64,000 nucleotides of DNA from positions 1,922,001 to 1,986,000 of the forward strand of contig NZ_BCNB01000006.1 in NCBI RefSeq assembly GCF_001485575.1, written 5' to 3'. Under the pieces are notes generated by a model. It saw only the letters and a program-made list of their open reading frames with translations, had not been told where the DNA came from and made no database searches. Both the position numbers and the translations under genes were made by a program. This DNA comes from Haloarcula sp. CBA1127. GTDB taxonomy: Archaea > Halobacteriota > Halobacteria > Halobacteriales > Haloarculaceae. Shown here piece by piece: positions 32,666 through 41,468 of the stretch; position 1 is the first letter of the stretch; every line of letters begins with the position of its first letter.

Positions 32666-32931
32666 GACTCGGCGAGGCCGTACAGCCCGACGACGTCGTC
32701 GTCCTGCGGGTCGGCGATGACGAGGTCGTCCTGATTGAAGATCATCCACGGGATGGCCCAGTCGATGAACACCGACTCGTTGGCCTCATTAAGTTGGGCA
32801 TCTGCCGGGAGACCCTGCAGCAGGCGGGCGATTTCCGGGATGGTGTACAGTTTGTCGGGGTCGAGAATGTCCGCGGGCTCGTGGAGCTCGAACGACAGTA
32901 TCTCGTCGAACTCCTGCTTGTCGACAGGCAT
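32662..32931 (-). CDS. Conserved hypothetical acidic protein, about 89 residues
   Basis: Starting at MPVDKQEFDEILSFELH (ATG 32931; a more upstream ATG 32985 also possible), the sequence runs ADILDPDKLYTIPEIARLLQ, then an acidic end DLVIADPQDDDVV. It is a compact alpha/beta protein with no membrane segment or metal site; I recognise only that it resembles small uncharacterised haloarchaeal proteins. It overlaps the P-loop gene by four bases and so is translationally linked. Confidence 0.7.
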   Translation of the reverse strand: MPVDKQEFDEILSFELHEPADILDPDKLYTIPEIARLLQGLPADAQLNEANESVFIDWAIPWMIFNQDDLVIADPQDDDVVGLYGLAES

Positions 32932-33012
32932 ACGCGCCGGTATGCCGAGCGAGTGTGTAAACCCCTCGAACTGGGCGGAACCCATTTACTCGCTGGGCCG
33001 GATTATACAGTA

Positions 33013-34731
33013 ATGGCCACGCTGCTCGTTGCGTACGCCTTTCTTCTGCTTGCTGTGGCCGTTGTCCTCGGGACGCTATCGGTGTACGCGTGGGGGCGGC
33101 GCGACTACACCGGTGGGACCGCACTCGCGGTTCTGCTCGCCGGCCTCTCGATCTGGGACCTCTGTGTTGCGGCCGGTGTCCTGACGCGCGGGACTGAGTT
33201 GGCGCTGCTTTTCGCGTACGGCGTGTTCATCGGTGTGATGCCCGCGATGGCCGGCCTGTTCGCATTCGCGCTGGCCTACACCGACCGCGACCGCTATCTC
33301 AGCCGGCGGACCGTCGCGCTACTGACCATCGAACCCCTCGTGTTCTTTGCTACACTGTTTGTCGGCCCCGATGGCGTGATATACCGGATTTCTGGTCCGA
33401 CAGACGCCGGTATGTACGGCTGGGAAATCACTGTCGGGCCTGTTTTCTGGGGCCATCTGGTGTATTCCTACGCACTTATCGCTGTGTCAAGTGCGCTCAT
33501 CATCCACTACGCACTCGTTTCCGGCGGTCTGTACCGAAAGCAAGTGTACGCTGTCCTGCTGGCAATCGGCCTCCCATGGTTCGGGAGCGTCCTCAGCATC
33601 TTCGGCGACACCAGCATCGAACTCACACCGCTGTTGCTGGCGGGCACTGGGCTCACCCTCTCGTGGGCGTTCTTCAGGGGGCGATTACTGGATATCTCAC
33701 CGGTCGCCTATCGAGAGGTCGTCGAGTCGCTCAACAGCGCCGTGTTCGTCGTCGACACGAATGACAGGATAATCGAGGCCAACGACGCTGGCCGCCAACT
33801 ACTCGGAGGCGAACCCGTCGTCGATCAATCTATCGAGGACGTGCTCGAAACGTCGCCCGATTTACTCGAAAAATACCGCGGTCTGACCGACTACGACAAA
33901 GAGACACAGACCGTCATCGAGCAGCGCGACCGGTTTTTCGACGTCCAGCTCACACCGCTGTACGACTCCCGTGACGCGCTGGTCGGGCGTGTCTTTCTTG
34001 TCCACGAAATCACCGACCAGAAGCAGCGGGAGCGAGAACTCGAACGCCGAAATCAGCAGCTCGACCAGTTCGCTGCCGTCCTCTCACACGATCTTCGGAA
34101 CCCACTGAGCGTGGCTTCGGGGCGACTGGCACTGGCCCGAGAACGCAACGACCCCGAGGAGTTCGACCGCGTCGAGGAAGCCCACGAACGGATGAGCAGC
34201 CTCATCGACGAGGTGCTGGCATTCGCCCGCGACGAAAAGACGACTGACAGGGTCGAGCTACAGCTTTCGGCGCTGGCGAAGGCGGCCTGGGGCCACGTTG
34301 ACACCGGCGATGCGACGCTGCAGATCGACGGCGACAGGGAGATCACTGGCGACCGCGACCAGCTCCTGCAACTGTTCGAGAACGTGTTCCGGAACAGTGT
34401 GGAACATGGTTCCACGAGCAACCGGCCGGGGGCCGACGACAGCGTGGACCACGGCAGGCCGGGGGTAACGATACGCGTCGACGCCACCCCGGACGGGTTC
34501 ACGATCAGCGACGACGGCCCCGGTGTCCCACCCGAGGAACGAGAGGAGATATTCACACACGGCGTCACCAGCTCCGAGTCGGGAACCGGCCTCGGACTGG
34601 CAATCGTCCAGCACGTAATCGAGTCTCACGGGTGGACTGTCGAGATGACGGAAAGCCGGTCCGGCGGCGCGAAACTCGTCATCTCGGGGCTCGAAACAAG
34701 GCCGACACGGCTGTCTGAGGCCTCGTCGTAA
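33013..34731 (+). CDS. Membrane histidine kinase, 7TM-type sensor with PAS
   Basis: The start is ATG 33013 (MATLLVAYAFLLLAVAVVLG), inside a longer frame whose first part overlaps the opposite gene. The 572 residues comprise seven hydrophobic helices (about 3-220, the archaeal-type 7TM sensor), a PAS domain (about 235-340), HisKA with phosphorylated H359 in LSHDLRNPLS, and an HATPase with the N box (NVFRNSVEHG), G1 (DDGPGVP) and G2 (GTGLGLAIV). The signal is unknown. No response regulator is adjacent. Confidence 0.93.
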   Translation: MATLLVAYAFLLLAVAVVLGTLSVYAWGRRDYTGGTALAVLLAGLSIWDLCVAAGVLTRGTELALLFAYGVFIGVMPAMAGLFAFALAYTDRDRYLSRRTVALLTIEPLVFFATLFVGPDGVIYRISGPTDAGMYGWEITVGPVFWGHLVYSYALIAVSSALIIHYALVSGGLYRKQVYAVLLAIGLPWFGSVLSIFGDTSIELTPLLLAGTGLTLSWAFFRGRLLDISPVAYREVVESLNSAVFVVDTNDRIIEANDAGRQLLGGEPVVDQSIEDVLETSPDLLEKYRGLTDYDKETQTVIEQRDRFFDVQLTPLYDSRDALVGRVFLVHEITDQKQRERELERRNQQLDQFAAVLSHDLRNPLSVASGRLALARERNDPEEFDRVEEAHERMSSLIDEVLAFARDEKTTDRVELQLSALAKAAWGHVDTGDATLQIDGDREITGDRDQLLQLFENVFRNSVEHGSTSNRPGADDSVDHGRPGVTIRVDATPDGFTISDDGPGVPPEEREEIFTHGVTSSESGTGLGLAIVQHVIESHGWTVEMTESRSGGAKLVISGLETRPTRLSEASS

Positions 34732-34772
34732 GCAGCCGACAGTATAAGGCTCGCTCGGCTGTGAACTGCGAT

Positions 34773-36932
34773 ATGGCTGACGACGACCACATTGGAGCGT
34801 TTCTCGCTCGGCTGTCACGCGAACAGAAACTCGCTCTTGTTCGCGGCGCAACCGATCCAGAGGGCACAGCGACGGGGTACATTTCGGGTGTCGACGAGGC
34901 CGGAATTCCGCCGTTCCGCCTCGTCGACGGGCCGCTTGGCATCCGAGCAGAGGGACAGCGTGCGACTGCTTTTCCGGCATCGATCGCGACCGCGGCGACG
35001 TTCGACACCGATCTGGCCCGCCGACAGGGCGCGGCGATGGGCCGCGAAGCGACGGCGCTCGGACAGGACGCGCTGCTTGCACCCGGCGTGAACATCATCC
35101 GGGTCCCGCACTGCGGCCGCAACTTCGAGTATCTCTCCGAGGACCCCGTCCACGCCGGTGCCGTCGGAGCCGGCCTTATCGACGGTATCCAGTCCGCTGA
35201 TATCGTCGCCACGGTGAAACACTTCGTCGCCAACAATCAGGAGACACATCGCACGACCGTCAGTGCCGAAGTGGACGAGCGGACGCTCCGTGAGCTGTAT
35301 CTTCCACCGTTCCGTTCGGCTGTTGACGCTGGCGTCGGGTCGGTGATGACGGCGTACAACCGAGTGAACGGCACGCACATGAGCGACCACGAGCGCCTCG
35401 TCGGCGACGTGCTCAAAGGCGAGTGGGGGTTCGACGGCTACGTCGTTTCGGACTGGTATGGGCTGGAGAGCGCTGTCGGCGCGGCGAACGCAGGCATGGA
35501 CGTAGAGATGCCCGGGGTGGCGGCCCCCGGGGCAGCGGAAGCCGCCGACAGTGGCACTGTGGATGATGCCGAGGAGTTCGAGTGGCCCGACGGCATCCCG
35601 GACGCGACCCGCGCAGGCCTGTTCGGCGACCCACTGGCCGACGCCCTCGACAGCGGCGAGGTCCCGGCCGAACGCCTTGACGACATGGTCCGGCGGATTC
35701 TCGGCCAGATGGCCCGATTCGAGCGACTGGACGGCAGCCGGAGCACCGCCGAAGACGGTGAAACCGACGACCAGGCGGGCGAACTCGATAGCCAGCGACA
35801 CAGAGATATCGCTGTGGACGTGGCGGCCCGCGGAACAGTGCTGCTTGAAAACGACGGGGTCCTGCCGCTGGACGACGGGGCTGACGTGGCTGTCATCGGA
35901 CCGAACATCGACGAGCCGAAACTGGGCGGGGGCGGCTCTTCCGAAACGACGCCGGTCCACTCGGTCACACCAGTCGAGGGAATCGAATCCCGTGCCGAGG
36001 GCGCAGTCACGACAGCGTTCGGCGTGCCAGAAATCGAATCCGTCTCACTGTTCGACCTCCTGCCGTTCGTCGGCGAGGACGACGAGGCCGACGGTTCGGC
36101 CGAGGACACCACCCGACGGGAGCCGTCGCTCGACGACGCCGTCGACGCGGCCGCAGCAGCCGATGTCGCCGTCGTGTTCGTGCGCGACGCGACGACTGAA
36201 GCGCGGGACCGGGACACGCTTGCACTGCCGGGCCGGCAGGACGAACTCGTCTCGGCCGTCGCGGCCGCCAACGAGAACACCGTGGTCGTCGTCAGGTCCG
36301 GCGGCCCCGTGGAACTCCCGTGGCGCGCGGACGTGGCCGCGGTCCTCGAACAGTGGTACCCCGGGCAGGCGGACGGGGACGCAGCGGCCGCCGTCCTCTA
36401 TGGCAACCGTGACCCGAGTGGCCGGCTCCCGGTGACGTTCGCCCCGGAAAGCCAGTACCCAACTGCAGAGGCCGAACGCCGCTATCCCGGTGTCGAGGAC
36501 GAAGCTCACTACGATGAGGGCGTGTTCGTCGGCTACCGACACTTCGACGACGAAGACACGGACCCGACCTATCCGTTCGGCCACGGCCACTCGTATGCGA
36601 CGTTCGAATACGGCGAAGCCGAAGCAACGGACGAACAGACTGTCGCAGTCCCCGTCGAGAACGTCGCCGACAGGCCTGGCCGGGAAGTCGTCCAGGCCTA
36701 CGTCCGGCCACCGTCCGTGGACGGCGTCGACCGGCCACAGCGGGAACTCGCCGGGTTCGAGGCCGTGCAGCTGGACGCCGGCGAACAGCAGACAGTGAAA
36801 CTGATGCTGGACGATCTGGCGTTCTCGCGGTACGACCCGAATTCCGGCTGGACGGTCGACACCGGAACGTACACCGTCGAAATCGGCCGGTCGTCGCGGG
36901 ATATTCGGACGACTGTTCCAGTCGACCGCTAG
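34773..36932 (+). CDS. Glycoside hydrolase family 3 (beta-glucosidase-like)
   Basis: The protein has 719 residues from MADDDHIGAFLARLSREQ (ATG 34773, 28 bases after the TATA-like GTATAAGG). The N-terminal (beta/alpha)8 domain has PPFRLVDGPLGIR, KHFVANNQE and the nucleophile D227 in VVSDWYG. The alpha/beta sandwich domain follows (about 350-560) and a fibronectin III-like end (about 600-719). The chain between the two is rich in Asp/Glu and Ala (about 250-330). No signal peptide is seen, so it is likely cytoplasmic and acts on small oligosaccharides or glycosides. Confidence 0.9.
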   Translation: MADDDHIGAFLARLSREQKLALVRGATDPEGTATGYISGVDEAGIPPFRLVDGPLGIRAEGQRATAFPASIATAATFDTDLARRQGAAMGREATALGQDALLAPGVNIIRVPHCGRNFEYLSEDPVHAGAVGAGLIDGIQSADIVATVKHFVANNQETHRTTVSAEVDERTLRELYLPPFRSAVDAGVGSVMTAYNRVNGTHMSDHERLVGDVLKGEWGFDGYVVSDWYGLESAVGAANAGMDVEMPGVAAPGAAEAADSGTVDDAEEFEWPDGIPDATRAGLFGDPLADALDSGEVPAERLDDMVRRILGQMARFERLDGSRSTAEDGETDDQAGELDSQRHRDIAVDVAARGTVLLENDGVLPLDDGADVAVIGPNIDEPKLGGGGSSETTPVHSVTPVEGIESRAEGAVTTAFGVPEIESVSLFDLLPFVGEDDEADGSAEDTTRREPSLDDAVDAAAAADVAVVFVRDATTEARDRDTLALPGRQDELVSAVAAANENTVVVVRSGGPVELPWRADVAAVLEQWYPGQADGDAAAAVLYGNRDPSGRLPVTFAPESQYPTAEAERRYPGVEDEAHYDEGVFVGYRHFDDEDTDPTYPFGHGHSYATFEYGEAEATDEQTVAVPVENVADRPGREVVQAYVRPPSVDGVDRPQRELAGFEAVQLDAGEQQTVKLMLDDLAFSRYDPNSGWTVDTGTYTVEIGRSSRDIRTTVPVDR

Positions 36933-36978
36933 CACGTCCGGCCCTTCTTCGGGTGAAACAGCAAAGTATCCGCTGAAG

Positions 36979-36993
36979 CCCGCTTGAAGCGGG
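36979..36993 (+). terminator. Hairpin after the GH3 gene
   Basis: CCCGCT-TGA-AGCGGG forms a 6-bp stem with a 3-base loop, 47 bases after the GH3 stop and 49 before the thioredoxin gene. No T-run follows. It may end transcription or process the 3' end; archaeal terminators usually need T-runs, so confidence is modest. Confidence 0.35.
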
Positions 36994-37041
36994 AAATTCG
37001 CGGCCGGGGATTTCAAGCCCCCCGAATACATACAGCCAGCT

Positions 37042-37431
37042 ATGAGTCAGACGCTCGAAACCATGGAGCCGAATCCGGTGTGGGTCGAAGACGCCTACTC
37101 CGACACCGTCGACGTTCTCACACACTACGCCGACGAGTTCGAGTACAAGATCTGGGGCGGCGACTGGTGCAAGGACTGCCGGGCCCAGCTCCCCGACTTC
37201 GGGGCGGCCCTGAAAGCCGCCCATATCCCGGACGCCCAGATTCACCACTACCCCGTCGAAAAGGAAGACGACGGCTCGAAGACCGGCCCACAGGTCGAAG
37301 AGTACGACATCGAACTCATCCCGACGGTTGTCGTCGAACACGACGGCGAGGAGATCGCCCGCTTCGTCGAGGAAGAGCCGGTCCCTATCGCGGTGTATCT
37401 CGCCGACAAAATCGAAGACGCGATGGCGTGA
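37042..37431 (+). CDS. Thioredoxin-family protein
   Basis: The protein has 129 residues. The active-site-like motif GGDWCKDCRAQLP (about 38-50) has Cys-Lys-Asp-Cys, then the cis-Pro strand IELIPTVVVEHDGEEIARF (about 92-110). The fold is a full thioredoxin fold without signal peptide. Partners might include the thioredoxin reductase at 24.8 kb. It converges with a DUF255 protein, with a 2-base gap. Confidence 0.88.
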   Translation: MSQTLETMEPNPVWVEDAYSDTVDVLTHYADEFEYKIWGGDWCKDCRAQLPDFGAALKAAHIPDAQIHHYPVEKEDDGSKTGPQVEEYDIELIPTVVVEHDGEEIARFVEEEPVPIAVYLADKIEDAMA

Positions 37432-37433
37432 GG

Positions 37434-39587
37434 TTACTCTGCTTCGTCGGTCGTTGCGCCCCAGTCTAACGCCGTTTCGAGGTCGTGTTTCGGCGGCGAA
37501 CAGGCGAAGTTCCGACACGCGTACACCGTCGGCTCGTTGTCGACCTGCTCGCGGCCGGCCCAGATCGGCGGCGACTCGTCCAGTTCTATTGTGTCGAGCC
37601 ACTGCTCCAAGCGGCCCTCGTCGGCCGGTCGGTGGGCCAGCAGACGCCGCGGAACGTACCGCCCGGCGAGGGTCTCCGTCCATTCAGTCGGGTAGTCTGA
37701 CTGGTCGCCGACTAGCGTGAGCTCCAGCGCGCCCTGCTCGTAGGTGTTCGTCGCCAGCGTGAGCGAGGCGTGCTGGAGCGGGTTCGAGGAGACGCGGTCG
37801 GCGTGGGTCCGGATGACCCGCTCGGCGACTTCCTCGAAGCGGTCGTCCTCGCTGAAATGGGACAGCGACAGCAAGAGGTCAACGGCGACGCCCGTACTCG
37901 ACGGCGTCGACTGGTCGGTCAGTTCCTGCGGCCGTGCGACCAGCGATTCGCCGCCGGTCGGGGTAAAGAAGAGCGTGCCCTGTTCGTCGTCCCAGAACGC
38001 CTCAGTGATGGCCTGGCCGAGGTCCATCGCAAACGCGAGGTGCTCGACATCGCCGGTCGCCTCGAACAGCGTCAGCGCACCGCGACCGAGGAACGCGTAG
38101 TCCTCCAGATAGCCGTCGATGGCCACGTCGCCGTCCTTGTACCGGCGATTGAGTCGCCCCGCGTCGGCGTCCCACAGGTGTTCCCGAACGAACGAGAGGG
38201 CGTCGGCCGCCACGTCTGCATACTGTTCGTCGAGGACAATCGCGCCCTCGGCGAGCGTCCGGATCATCAGGCCGTTCCAGCCGGCCAGCACCTTCTCGTC
38301 GCGGGCCGGTCGCGGTCGGCTCTTTCTGGCCTCGAAGGTCTCGTTGAGCGCGCGCTGAAGGCTCGCTGTGATTTCGTCCTCACTTCGCTCGTACTCCTCG
38401 GCCAGCACAGCTACCGGCTTCCGGACGGCGAGTACGGTCGCGCCCTCGAAGTTGCCCCGCTCCGTGACGCCGAAGTAGTCACAGAAAACCTCGGCGTCCG
38501 TCTCGTCGTCGACAGCCTCGTGGACTTCCTCGGGCGTCCAGACGTAGAACAGCCCCTCCTCGCTGTCACCATCCGGGTCATCAGGAGGTGCGCTCTCGGC
38601 ATCCAGCGTGCTGAAAAAGCCACCATCAGGGTGTTGCAGTTCGCGCTGGACGAACTCGAATGTCTCCCGAACGACCGACGCGTAGCGCTCTGAGCCGATA
38701 GCCTGATAGCCGGCGAGGAAGGCCCGCGGAATCTCGGCGTTGTCGTACAGCATCTTCTCGAAGTGTGGGACCGCCCACTGCTGGTCCGTCGCGTAGCGGT
38801 GGAAGCCGCCGCCGACGTGGTCGTACAGCCCCCGGTCGGCCATCACGTCCAGCGTCTCCTCGACGACGTTCAGGTAGTCTTCTTGACCGCCATCCGCGTG
38901 TGCCCGAAGCAGCGCGTGCAGCCGCCCGTTCTGGGGGAACTTCGGGCCGCCGGAGCCCCAGCCCCCGTCCTGTCGGTCCGCGCCGCGGTGGGCAATCGTC
39001 CCGGCGGTCTGGATGATATCCTTGGCGGGGTCTTCGGGGTCAGCCGGCGTCGCTTCGAGGTCGCTCTCGATAGCCTCGGTCCACTGCCGAGCGCGGTTCT
39101 CCATCTCCTCGCGCTGTTCGGGGTCCGACCACGAGTCCGAAAGGCGCTGGAGCAGGTCGCCAAAGCCCGGCTGCCCGCGCTTCTCCTCGGGCGGGAAGTA
39201 TGTCCCGACGTAGAACGGCTCCCCTTCCGGCGTAAGCCATGCCGACAGCGGCCAGCCACCGCCGCCGGTCACCTGCTGACAGATGCTCATGTACACCGAA
39301 TCGAGGTCCGGCCGCTCCTCGCGGTCGACCTTTATTGGGACGAAGTTCTCGTTGAGTTGCTCGGCGATGGCCTCGTCCTCGAAGCTCTCCTCCTCCATGA
39401 CGTGACACCAGTGACACGCCGCGTAGCCGATGGAGAGGAAGATGGGAACGTCCCGCTCCTTGGCGGCCTCTAGGGCCGTCTCGTCCCAGGGCTGCCAGTT
39501 GACGGGATTGTCCGCGTGCTGGCGGAGATACGGGCTCTCCGCCTCGTCGAGTCGGTTTCGGGCCGTCGGGTCCGTGGCGTCGCTCAT
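37434..39587 (-). CDS. DUF255 (YyaL/SSP411-like) thioredoxin-fold plus six-hairpin protein
   Basis: The protein has 717 residues. The N-terminal thioredoxin-like domain has the family opening LDEAESPYLRQHADNPVNW and active-site CHWC in YAACHWCHVMEEESF (about 55-70). The remainder (about 180-700) is an alpha/alpha six-hairpin toroid of glycosidase type, with GGGFHRYATDQQWAVPHFEKM (about 255-275) and LAGWNGLMIRTLAEG. Archaeal and human relatives are known but their activity is not clear. It is a single gene. Confidence 0.9.
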   Translation of the reverse strand: MSDATDPTARNRLDEAESPYLRQHADNPVNWQPWDETALEAAKERDVPIFLSIGYAACHWCHVMEEESFEDEAIAEQLNENFVPIKVDREERPDLDSVYMSICQQVTGGGGWPLSAWLTPEGEPFYVGTYFPPEEKRGQPGFGDLLQRLSDSWSDPEQREEMENRARQWTEAIESDLEATPADPEDPAKDIIQTAGTIAHRGADRQDGGWGSGGPKFPQNGRLHALLRAHADGGQEDYLNVVEETLDVMADRGLYDHVGGGFHRYATDQQWAVPHFEKMLYDNAEIPRAFLAGYQAIGSERYASVVRETFEFVQRELQHPDGGFFSTLDAESAPPDDPDGDSEEGLFYVWTPEEVHEAVDDETDAEVFCDYFGVTERGNFEGATVLAVRKPVAVLAEEYERSEDEITASLQRALNETFEARKSRPRPARDEKVLAGWNGLMIRTLAEGAIVLDEQYADVAADALSFVREHLWDADAGRLNRRYKDGDVAIDGYLEDYAFLGRGALTLFEATGDVEHLAFAMDLGQAITEAFWDDEQGTLFFTPTGGESLVARPQELTDQSTPSSTGVAVDLLLSLSHFSEDDRFEEVAERVIRTHADRVSSNPLQHASLTLATNTYEQGALELTLVGDQSDYPTEWTETLAGRYVPRRLLAHRPADEGRLEQWLDTIELDESPPIWAGREQVDNEPTVYACRNFACSPPKHDLETALDWGATTDEAE

Positions 39588-39641
39588 ACCCGTGGCTGGG
39601 AGCGCCGCGGTAAAAAGGAACGCGACGCCGGCAGCGACGCC

Positions 39642-39905
39642 TCACTCGCCAGCCAGCCGGATTCCACGGGCGATGACGTACATCAGGGCAATTCCAGCGC
39701 CGACTGCAACGATGAAATGACCAACTACGAGCAGCAAGGACCCTACTGCTGATCTTTCCGAGGCCAACCAAGCAAGCGAGTACGGAAAAAGGCTCCCGGC
39801 AACGAACACGCCGATGAGCTTCGCGAGTGGCACAGCCTCCGAGATAATCTGGGCCGTGTTTATCTCTCCTGTCGCGGGGTCGATGAAGGGGCGGGGAGGG
39901 GACAC
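39642..39905 (-). CDS. Two-helix membrane protein, about 87 residues
   Basis: The C-terminal half is clear: a hydrophobic helix LAKLIGVFVAGSLFPYSLAW, then SAVGSLLLVVGHFIVAVGAG and a basic end. The preceding IDPATGEINTAQIISEAVP is protein-like. The start is uncertain: GTG 39905 (VSPPRPFIDPAT) is the closest plausible start, while a TTG 40 codons upstream is the only other one. Not recognised; the end at 39642 is firm. Confidence 0.6.
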   Translation of the reverse strand: MSPPRPFIDPATGEINTAQIISEAVPLAKLIGVFVAGSLFPYSLAWLASERSAVGSLLLVVGHFIVAVGAGIALMYVIARGIRLAGE

Positions 39906-40057
39906 ACACTTGTCTGGCAGACGGTCGAGTAAAGTAGCTCCTGGTCTCCGTCCGGCGGACCTGCATACGAGCGCGCTCGACACAGAAACGACCGTCGCAG
40001 TCAGCGAAAACCGGCGAAAAGACAATACTTACGTGAGAGCCCATCCGGCCTTCGGGT

Positions 40058-41410
40058 ATGTCAGAGACAGTGCTGCTCGTGGGTGGCGGCGGCCGGGAAC
40101 ACGCGATTGCGCGCTCGCTCGCGGACTCGCCGGGGGAGCTGTACGCCTGTGCCAGCAACCGGAACCCAGGCATCGTCGCCCTCGCTGACGGCTTTGAGGC
40201 ACTCGATACGACCAACCCGACAGCCGTGACGACCTACGCTAGGGAGGTCGATGCCACGCTCGCTGTCATCGGACCTGAGGCGGCCCTCGCCGCCGGAGTC
40301 GCCGACGCGCTGGACGACGCCGGCATCTACACCTTCGGGCCACAGGAGCAGGAGGCCCGCATCGAGACGGACAAGGCGTTCCAGCGACGCTTCATGCGGG
40401 AACACGACATCCCCGGCTGTCCGGACTTCGAGACGTTCGAGGATATGGACGCCGCCTGTGAGTACATCGACGAGTACGACGGCGACCTCGCGGTCAAGCC
40501 CGCCGGCCTCACCGGGGGCAAGGGCGTCCGCGTCATCGGCGACCAGTGCACCGCCGAGGAGGCCAAGGAGTACCTCCGGAGTTCCGACTACGACCGCGTC
40601 GTCCTCGAAGAACGCCTCGTCGGCGAGGAGTTCACCGTGCAGGCGTTTGTCGCAAACGGCCAGCTGCGCGTCACACCGGCGGTGCAGGACCACAAGCGTG
40701 CCTACGAGGGCGACGAGGGACCAAACACCGGCGGGATGGGGAGCTACTCCGACGCCAGCCTCCACCTACCGTTCATGGACGAGGGCGACTACATGGACGC
40801 CGTCGACGTGCTCCGGGCCACCGTTGAGGCCCTTGACGGGTACAAGGGCGTCCTCTACGGCCAGTTCATGCTCACCGAGACTGGGCCACGCGTCGTGGAG
40901 TTCAACGCCCGCTTTGGCGACCCTGAGGCGATGAACACGCTGCCGGTACTCAACACGGACTTCCTGGACGTACTGACCGCTGCCCGCGACGACGACCCCC
41001 TGCCACAGCTCTCCTTCCGCCCGATGGCGACCGTCTGCAAGTACGCCGTCCCGGACGGCTACCCGACCGACCCCGACGCCGGGGCGAAGGTAACAATCGA
41101 CGACGACGTCATCGCGGAGGTCGTCAACGATCACCGCAAGCAGTCCGGTGACGACGCGGAGACGGCCCCGGAGGCGCTGCTGTGCTACGCCAGCGTCGAC
41201 GACCGTGAGGACGGTATCTACACGACTACCTCTCGCTCGTACGCTGTCGTCGGCCTCGCAGAAACGATTGGCGACGCGGAGGCCATCGCCGAGGAAGCGC
41301 TTCAGCGGGCCGGCACGGAAGGGCTCCGGGTCCGCCACGACATCGGCAAAGCCGACCTGGTTCAGCAGCGTATCGACCATATGGACGACATCCGCGGCGG
41401 CGCGGACTGA
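40058..41410 (+). CDS. purD: Phosphoribosylamine-glycine ligase
   Basis: Makes glycinamide ribonucleotide from phosphoribosylamine and glycine with ATP (purine synthesis, step 2). The protein has 450 residues. N-terminal VLLVGGGGREHAIARSLA (about 5-22), ATP-grasp core with the KPAGLTGGKGVRV loop (about 146-158), GGMGSYSD, and VVEFNARFGDPEAMNTLP (about 283-300) are all typical. An AT-rich element (CAATACTTA, 40022-40030) lies about 30 bases upstream, fitting a leaderless transcript. Confidence 0.95.
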   Translation: MSETVLLVGGGGREHAIARSLADSPGELYACASNRNPGIVALADGFEALDTTNPTAVTTYAREVDATLAVIGPEAALAAGVADALDDAGIYTFGPQEQEARIETDKAFQRRFMREHDIPGCPDFETFEDMDAACEYIDEYDGDLAVKPAGLTGGKGVRVIGDQCTAEEAKEYLRSSDYDRVVLEERLVGEEFTVQAFVANGQLRVTPAVQDHKRAYEGDEGPNTGGMGSYSDASLHLPFMDEGDYMDAVDVLRATVEALDGYKGVLYGQFMLTETGPRVVEFNARFGDPEAMNTLPVLNTDFLDVLTAARDDDPLPQLSFRPMATVCKYAVPDGYPTDPDAGAKVTIDDDVIAEVVNDHRKQSGDDAETAPEALLCYASVDDREDGIYTTTSRSYAVVGLAETIGDAEAIAEEALQRAGTEGLRVRHDIGKADLVQQRIDHMDDIRGGAD

Positions 41411-41468
41411 GCGCGTGGTTGCAGTGTCAGCGGCCACGCGGCGGCGAACCGTCGGGCGGTGAGTCCCG